A stretch of 17,276 nucleotides of DNA from Syntrophomonadaceae bacterium (GTDB lineage: Bacteria; Bacillota; Syntrophomonadia; Syntrophomonadales; Syntrophomonadaceae): positions 1 through 17,276 of the forward strand of contig JAQUGU010000008.1 of NCBI GenBank assembly GCA_028683995.1, in the 5' to 3' direction. A program made the position numbers and the translations under genes. A model generated the notes under the pieces. That model searched no databases and was not told the origin of the DNA. It saw nothing but the letters and a program-made list of their open reading frames with translations. Shown here piece by piece: positions 13,622 through 17,276 of this stretch (positions within the stretch are counted from its first letter, which is position 1; every line of letters begins with the position of its first letter).

Positions 13622-14761
13622 TCAATCCAATTCTAGAGCTAACCCGAAGTCACTGATTAAATCCTCACATTCCTCCAAGCCCACCGATATACGTAGCAAA
13701 TTATCGGTTATACCCAGTCGTAAACGTTCCTGCTCCGGCATTGCTGCGTGTGACATCGTTGCCGGGTAGGATACAATAGTCTCTACACCTCCCAGACTGA
13801 CGGCCACAGCGGCCAGGCGAATATTTTTCATAAACCTGAGTGCGTTATCACGCTGGCGCAACTTGAACGATAATACCGCCCCTGCTCCATCGGCCTGGGC
13901 AAAATGAACTTCTCGTCCGGGATGTTCCTTCAAACCAGGATAGTAGACCTGTTGTACGGGTTTTTGTCGAGCCAGCCATTCGGCCAAACGCAGAGCATTT
14001 TGTCCCTGGAAATCCATCCTAAGTTTCAAGGTTTTTAAACCGCGTAGTAAGAGCCAGCAGTCCTGTGGACCAAGAATGGCACCAAAACCATTTTGCACCG
14101 CATAAATTCTGTTTCCCAGTTCTTCGTTATTGACTGCTACCAGGCCGCCTACCACGTCACTGTGGCCGCCGATAAATTTGGTGGCACTGTGAATAACAAT
14201 ATCAGCTCCCAGTTCCAGCGGTCTCTGCAGGTAAGGCGTCATAAAAGTATTGTCAACAATTACCAGTAAACGGTGCTCGCGGGCGATAGCAATAGCAGCC
14301 TGTAAATCAGTTATTTTCAGTAAAGGGTTGGAGGGTGTTTCCAGGAATAGAGCCCGGGTATTTTTTCTGATAGCTCTGTTTATGCCTGGTAAATCAGCAG
14401 CATCAACAAAACTACTTTCCAGATGAAAAGCTTTGAACAGGGTGTTGACAATACGATAAGTTCCGCCGTATACATCCTCGCAGATAACGATGTGATCTCC
14501 CGCTGTAAAAGTAGCCAGAACCGATGAAGTGGCTGCCATTCCTGAGGCAAAAGCAAAACCCCGCTTTCCACCCTCCAATACGGCAATAGTGTTTTCCAGG
14601 GCCTGGCGAGTGGGATTGGCAGAACGTGAGTATTCAAAATCCTGGCGAAGCTCCACATCGGGCTGGTGATAAGTAGAAGCCTGATATATGGGGATGCTCA
14701 ATGCTCCAGTATGTTTATCTATCTCATTTCCGTTATGAATCAATTTGGTTCCAAACTGCAT
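13622..14761 (-). CDS. trans-sulfuration PLP enzyme (cystathionine beta/gamma-lyase-like)
   Basis: This 379-residue enzyme of the Cys/Met metabolism PLP family carries its Schiff-base Lys at K195 in IVIHSATKFIGGHSDVVGG. Other motifs are EYSRSANPTRQALE (43-56), FASGMAAT (71-78), ETPSNPLLKI (141-150) and GPQDCWLLLRGLKTLKLRM in the C-terminal half. It probably cleaves cystathionine, either to homocysteine (beta-lyase, MetC) or to cysteine (gamma-lyase, MccB). Sequence alone does not settle which. I chose the ATG at 14761 because AAAGGAGGTAGAAAA precedes it; the frame is open upstream to 14803 but without a ribosome site. It is the last gene of the operon and a paralog of the gene just upstream, so the pair could run cysteine to homocysteine or the reverse. 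Confidence 0.88.
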   Translation of the reverse strand: MQFGTKLIHNGNEIDKHTGALSIPIYQASTYHQPDVELRQDFEYSRSANPTRQALENTIAVLEGGKRGFAFASGMAATSSVLATFTAGDHIVICEDVYGGTYRIVNTLFKAFHLESSFVDAADLPGINRAIRKNTRALFLETPSNPLLKITDLQAAIAIAREHRLLVIVDNTFMTPYLQRPLELGADIVIHSATKFIGGHSDVVGGLVAVNNEELGNRIYAVQNGFGAILGPQDCWLLLRGLKTLKLRMDFQGQNALRLAEWLARQKPVQQVYYPGLKEHPGREVHFAQADGAGAVLSFKLRQRDNALRFMKNIRLAAVAVSLGGVETIVSYPATMSHAAMPEQERLRLGITDNLLRISVGLEECEDLISDFGLALELD

Positions 14762-14785
14762 TTTTCTACCTCCTTTAAGGAAATA

Positions 14786-14809
14786 GCCTGGCTGTTCAAG
14801 CAACCAGGC
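14786..14809. other. inverted repeat just upstream of the lyase ribosome site
   Basis: GCCTGG (14786-14791) and CCAGGC (14804-14809) form a stem that can extend inward past one mismatch. On the plus strand GGGTTTTTAG follows, so it could end antisense transcription. On the minus strand it lies about 8 bases from the GGAGG of the downstream gene and could affect its translation or mRNA processing. Confidence 0.35.
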
Positions 14810-14818
14810 GGGTTTTTA

Positions 14819-14873
14819 GTGTTATCAACCGGGCATCGACCGGGCTTTGACTCTCCGTTCGTTGTGATTTGAG
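14819..14873 (+). repeat. dispersed intergenic repeat, copy 2
   Basis: This copy shares GTGTTATCAACCGGG and TTGTGATTTGAG with 12143-12184, here with a longer middle that contains a second ACCGGG. It lies in the 117-base spacer between the two PLP enzyme genes. Confidence 0.6.
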
Positions 14874-14878
14874 TTGAC

Positions 14879-16021
14879 TTACTTGTTAAAGGCCTGTTCC
14901 AGGTCAGCGATAATGTCTTCTACTTCCTCAATCCCTACCGACAGCCGCAGCAGTCTCTCGTTTACCCCCAGCCTATCCCTAATTTCTTTAGGTACAGCAG
15001 CATGAGTCTGGGTCATTGGATAGGTTATCAGGCTCTCTACCCCTCCCAGGCTCTCAGCAAAGGCAATTAGTTGCACAGATTTTAATATCCTTTCCACCAG
15101 CGTAGCATCCTTAACTGAAAAGGATATCATCGCTCCAAACCCTGAGGATTGTTTCTGAATTAAGTTGTGGCCGGGATGATCAGGCAGTCCCGCATAGTAG
15201 ACCTTTTCCACCTGTTGATGTCTCTGCAGCCATTCCGCAATCAGCCGGGCGTTGTGCTGTTGTCTTTCCAGCCTGACCGAAAGTGTTTTCAGGCCCCGCA
15301 TAATCAACCAGCTATCCAGGGGTGCCAGCGTAGCGCCGATAGACATTTGCAGGAATTTAATTCTTTCGCCAGTTTTCTCATCATTCACCACCACAAATCC
15401 GGCCAGTGTGTCATTGTGCCCGCCCAGGAACTTGGTACCGCTGTGAACAACAATATCAGCTCCCAACTCCAAGGGTCGCTGGTAATAAGGAGTAAGGAAA
15501 GTATTGTCAATAATTGTTTTAATCCGGTGATTGCGGGCAGCGGCAATAATGGCATGAAGATCACTTATCTTCATCATAGGGTTGGAAGGTGTTTCGATAA
15601 AAAAGGCACGTGTGTTAGTTTGAATACTGGTCAATACATTATTAAGAACACTGCTGTCAACAAAGGAAAAACTCAAACCGTGCCTCCGCGATACTTCCTG
15701 GAACAGGCGATAGGTGCCACCATAGAGATCATCGGAAACCACCAGGTGATCACCGGGGGCAAATAATTCCAGTACCGTTGCAATAGCAGCCATACCGCTG
15801 GAAAAAGCGTAAGCCGATGTACCGCTTTCCAGGTTAGCCAGAGTTTTTTCCACCACCTCCCGGGTAGGATTTTCAGAACGGGAATAGTCATAGCCACTGC
15901 TTTCGCCTGGCCCCGGGTGTCGGAAAGTGGCAGTCTGGTATATGGGAAAACTAATTGCTCCGGTATAAGAATCATAATTCCTGTTACCATGTACTACCCT
16001 GGTCTCAATACTGTACGCCAT
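14879..16021 (-). CDS. trans-sulfuration PLP enzyme (cystathionine gamma-synthase-like)
   Basis: This 380-residue enzyme belongs to the Cys/Met metabolism PLP family. The PLP Lys is K197 in VVHSGTKFLGGHNDTLAGFVV. Other motifs are DYSRSENPTREVVE (45-58), FSSGMAAIATV (73-83), DLYGGTYRLF (98-107), ETPSNPMMKISD (143-154) and SLGGVESLITYP in the C-terminal half. The FLGGHNDTLAG block suggests the gamma-synthase / O-acetylhomoserine branch, but methionine or cystathionine gamma-lyase activity cannot be excluded. O-acetylhomoserine from MetA is the likely substrate if it is a synthase. The ATG at 16021 has AGGAGGTTTAACA before it, so the upstream extension of the frame to 16090 is not used. It lies 41 bases after the DUF2325 stop. 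Confidence 0.88.
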   Translation of the reverse strand: MAYSIETRVVHGNRNYDSYTGAISFPIYQTATFRHPGPGESSGYDYSRSENPTREVVEKTLANLESGTSAYAFSSGMAAIATVLELFAPGDHLVVSDDLYGGTYRLFQEVSRRHGLSFSFVDSSVLNNVLTSIQTNTRAFFIETPSNPMMKISDLHAIIAAARNHRIKTIIDNTFLTPYYQRPLELGADIVVHSGTKFLGGHNDTLAGFVVVNDEKTGERIKFLQMSIGATLAPLDSWLIMRGLKTLSVRLERQQHNARLIAEWLQRHQQVEKVYYAGLPDHPGHNLIQKQSSGFGAMISFSVKDATLVERILKSVQLIAFAESLGGVESLITYPMTQTHAAVPKEIRDRLGVNERLLRLSVGIEEVEDIIADLEQAFNK

Positions 16022-16062
16022 TGTTAAACCTCCTGTTTGATGTTCTGCACCTGAATAATATG

Positions 16063-16437
16063 CTAAAGGACCTGGATACCGGGGAAACATTCCCGATATG
16101 ATTTGCAGCGATTAAAAATAAGCGGGATACCACGAGCTTTAGCCTGCTTTTTGACGTTCTGCATAAGTGGGTGGTTTATGTAATCCCAGTAAAGAATTAC
16201 CATATCTATATCTGCAGGGATAGCTTTAGACTTAAATGAATTATTCCTGCCTCTCCAATGTATGATTTGTACTCCTTCTTTGGCTAATTTTACAGGGATA
16301 GTACCCAGGTGATCGGCTCCAACTACGAGAGCAGTACGAGCATGATTCAGGTGTATATTTTTTTGCCATTCGACCTGCTTCCTTTCCTGATTATTGAAAT
16401 CAGAGACTTCTATTGAATGCCTAGCAATATTCCGCAC
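16063..16437 (-). CDS. DUF2325 domain-containing protein
   Basis: This is a small protein of up to 124 residues. From about residue 35 it carries the DUF2325 signature: TALVVGADHLGTIPVKL, then GVQIIHWRGR (55-64), KAIPADIDMVILYWDYINHPLM (71-92) and AKARGIPLIFNR (99-110). The biochemical function of the family is unknown. The N-terminal 34 residues are an unusual addition, and no ribosome site precedes the GTG at 16437. In the next frame an ATG overlaps that position, so the real start is uncertain. It is first in a minus-strand operon with two trans-sulfuration enzymes, which suggests a link to sulfur amino acid metabolism. I see no SAM-I riboswitch or T-box upstream, and no promoter that stands out from the AT-rich background. 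Confidence 0.8.
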   Translation of the reverse strand: MRNIARHSIEVSDFNNQERKQVEWQKNIHLNHARTALVVGADHLGTIPVKLAKEGVQIIHWRGRNNSFKSKAIPADIDMVILYWDYINHPLMQNVKKQAKARGIPLIFNRCKSYRECFPGIQVL

Positions 16438-16634
16438 ATCTTTTGATTGTTAATGGGGTTGCTTATCCTGCTAAAAATAATGAAAATCTATAAACAATAA
16501 ATAACCAAGTAATACTATCAATTTACTATAATATTTATATAAGAATACTAATACCGCTATTCAGCTTTGTCAAGAGTATTTTTTATGTGCGGATAGCCCC
16601 GTAATCACGTTGTCAGTTACGAACCGAATCTTTC

Positions 16635-16697
16635 CTGGCAGTCCGGCATTTTTGCCAGTGGGGTGCCTGGAATGCCAGACTGGGTTTGGCTGCCCAG
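16635..16697. other. cluster of three CTGG/CCAG hairpins
   Basis: Three hairpins follow one another: CTGGCA/TGCCAG (16635-16640 with 16653-16658), CTGG-AATG-CCAG (16667-16678) and CTGGG/CCCAG (16680-16684 with 16693-16697). No T-run follows any of them. They lie upstream of the cysK promoter, so they are not part of its leader, and they overlap the gene relic. Confidence 0.5.
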
Positions 16698-16802
16698 ATA
16701 GCCCGTGAAGAGATGCCCATTCGTATGGAGAGGATACAGTAATTGTGATTCGTAGAAGCTATTTGCTCAATAAACTATAGCATTCGAAAACTAAAAAAAG
16801 CT

Positions 16803-16831
16803 TTGACAAATAAATAAAGCGAGTATAAAAT
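16803..16831 (+). promoter_or_regulatory. sigma-A promoter of cysK
   Basis: A perfect TTGACA (16803-16808) is followed by 17 bases and TAAAAT (16826-16831). The predicted leader is about 60 bases long, ending in the ribosome site GGAGG (16886-16890). Confidence 0.75.
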
Positions 16832-16897
16832 CAAACCAACAAAACATATAGAAATACTAGGGAATGGTTGACGAAATTAAATGCTGGAGGCGATAAC

Positions 16898-17276
16898 ATG
16901 TCCAAGATTGCTAAGAATTTAACGGATTTAATCGGGAACACCCCTCTGCTCGAATTGAGCAATTATGAACAAGCCAATGGGCTGGAAGCAACAGTGATTG
17001 CTAAATTGGAGTATTTTAACCCGGCCGGAAGTGTCAAGGATAGGATTGGTCTGGCAATGGTAGTAGATGGGGAAGAAAAGGGGTTGATCAAGCAGGGTAC
17101 CGTGATCATTGAACCCACCAGTGGCAATACTGGTATTGGCCTGGCCTTCGTGGCCGCTGCTAAAGGGTATCGATTGATACTGACTATGCCGGACACCATG
17201 AGTATTGAAAGAAGAAGCCTGCTCAAAGCGTTGGGAGCTGAACTGGTTTTGACTCCAGGTGCTGAAGGAATGAAGG
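16898..17276 (+). CDS. cysK: cysteine synthase (O-acetylserine sulfhydrylase), partial at window end
   Basis: CysK makes cysteine from O-acetylserine and sulfide. Only the first 126 codons are inside the window. They begin MSKIAKNLTDLIGNTPLLEL and contain the PLP Lys K47 in NPAGSVKDRIG and the phosphate- and substrate-binding loop EPTSGNTGIGLA (72-83). The ATG has CTGGAGG seven bases before it and a strong promoter upstream. It is divergent from the trans-sulfuration operon. Cystathionine beta-synthase-like enzymes share this fold, but the N-terminal motif and SGNTGIGLAF fit CysK. The 3' end is not visible. Confidence 0.93.
   Translation, partial: MSKIAKNLTDLIGNTPLLELSNYEQANGLEATVIAKLEYFNPAGSVKDRIGLAMVVDGEEKGLIKQGTVIIEPTSGNTGIGLAFVAAAKGYRLILTMPDTMSIERRSLLKALGAELVLTPGAEGMK

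Larger units (their letters stand above)
16438..16897. other. divergent intergenic region between the DUF2325 operon and cysK
   Basis: The left part (16440-16560) is very AT-rich and must hold the DUF2325 operon promoter. The middle (16605-16742) has a different base composition. It contains an open but start-less frame ending GAWNARLGLAAQIAREEM and eight more residues before TAA, which looks like the C-terminal relic of a lost gene I cannot name. The right part holds the cysK promoter. Confidence 0.5.

Noticed and set aside
13410..13769. 119-codon plus-strand frame downstream of the UPF0210 remnant
   Set aside because: It reads the mnmA fragment in a wrong frame and runs antisense into the lyase gene.
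14761..14803. Longer N terminus of the lyase-like gene starting at 14803
   Set aside because: A strong AAAGGAGG site directly precedes the ATG at 14761, and the extra residues match no family.
15167..15766. 199-codon plus-strand frame antisense to the gamma-synthase-like gene
   Set aside because: The minus-strand frame has complete PLP enzyme motifs. The antisense frame has none.
16846..16868. CymR-like box (ACTAGGGAAT) in the cysK leader
   Set aside because: Only a loose match to the Bacillus/Staphylococcus consensus and no second copy was seen upstream of the other sulfur genes.

Overview
The window looks like chromosome from an anaerobic, moderate-GC Firmicute of the Clostridia, possibly Syntrophomonas-like. 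That placement is an inference from gene content and signals: strong AGGAGG ribosome sites, sigma-A type promoters (TTGCCA-N17-TATAAT, TTGTTT-N17-TATAAT, TTGACA-N17-TAAAAT), an acetyl-type MetA, an Rrf2/IscS/IscU cluster without HscA/HscB, FdhD, a UPF0210 remnant and a GAF/HD-GYP protein. No rRNA, tRNA, CRISPR array or intact insertion sequence was recognised.

Layout. Positions 1-380 are AT-rich and non-coding and hold a probable terminator. Positions 381-2143 (minus) are a two-gene AAA ATPase / DUF4276 (TOPRIM-like) unit that resembles two-component phage-defence systems. Positions 2144-2625 hold no gene I can support. Positions 2626-9518 (minus) are a long co-directional series. In transcription order it is MOSC protein, fdhD, nadA, Rrf2 regulator (iscR-like), iscS, iscU, O-acetylhomoserine sulfhydrylase (metY), metA. 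A divergent promoter region follows, then mnmA (9707-10807, plus) and a GAF/HD-GYP phosphodiesterase (10919-12118, plus).

Positions 12119-13621 are a scarred region. It has a 5'-truncated UPF0210/DUF711 gene fused to unrelated upstream sequence, a second copy of the 3' end of mnmA, and an intergenic repeat shared with position 14819. Positions 13622-16437 (minus) are an operon of a DUF2325 protein and two tandem Cys/Met-metabolism PLP enzymes. The window ends in the start of cysK (plus), which has its own promoter.

How the genes fit together: the theme is sulfur. CysK makes cysteine. IscS takes sulfur from cysteine and can pass it to IscU (Fe-S clusters, needed by NadA), to MnmA (2-thiouridine in tRNA) and to FdhD (formate dehydrogenase cofactor sulfuration). 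MetA activates homoserine. MetY (direct sulfhydrylation) and the two trans-sulfuration enzymes offer two routes to homocysteine. The least ordinary parts are the AAA/TOPRIM pair and the recombination scar at 12.1-13.6 kb.
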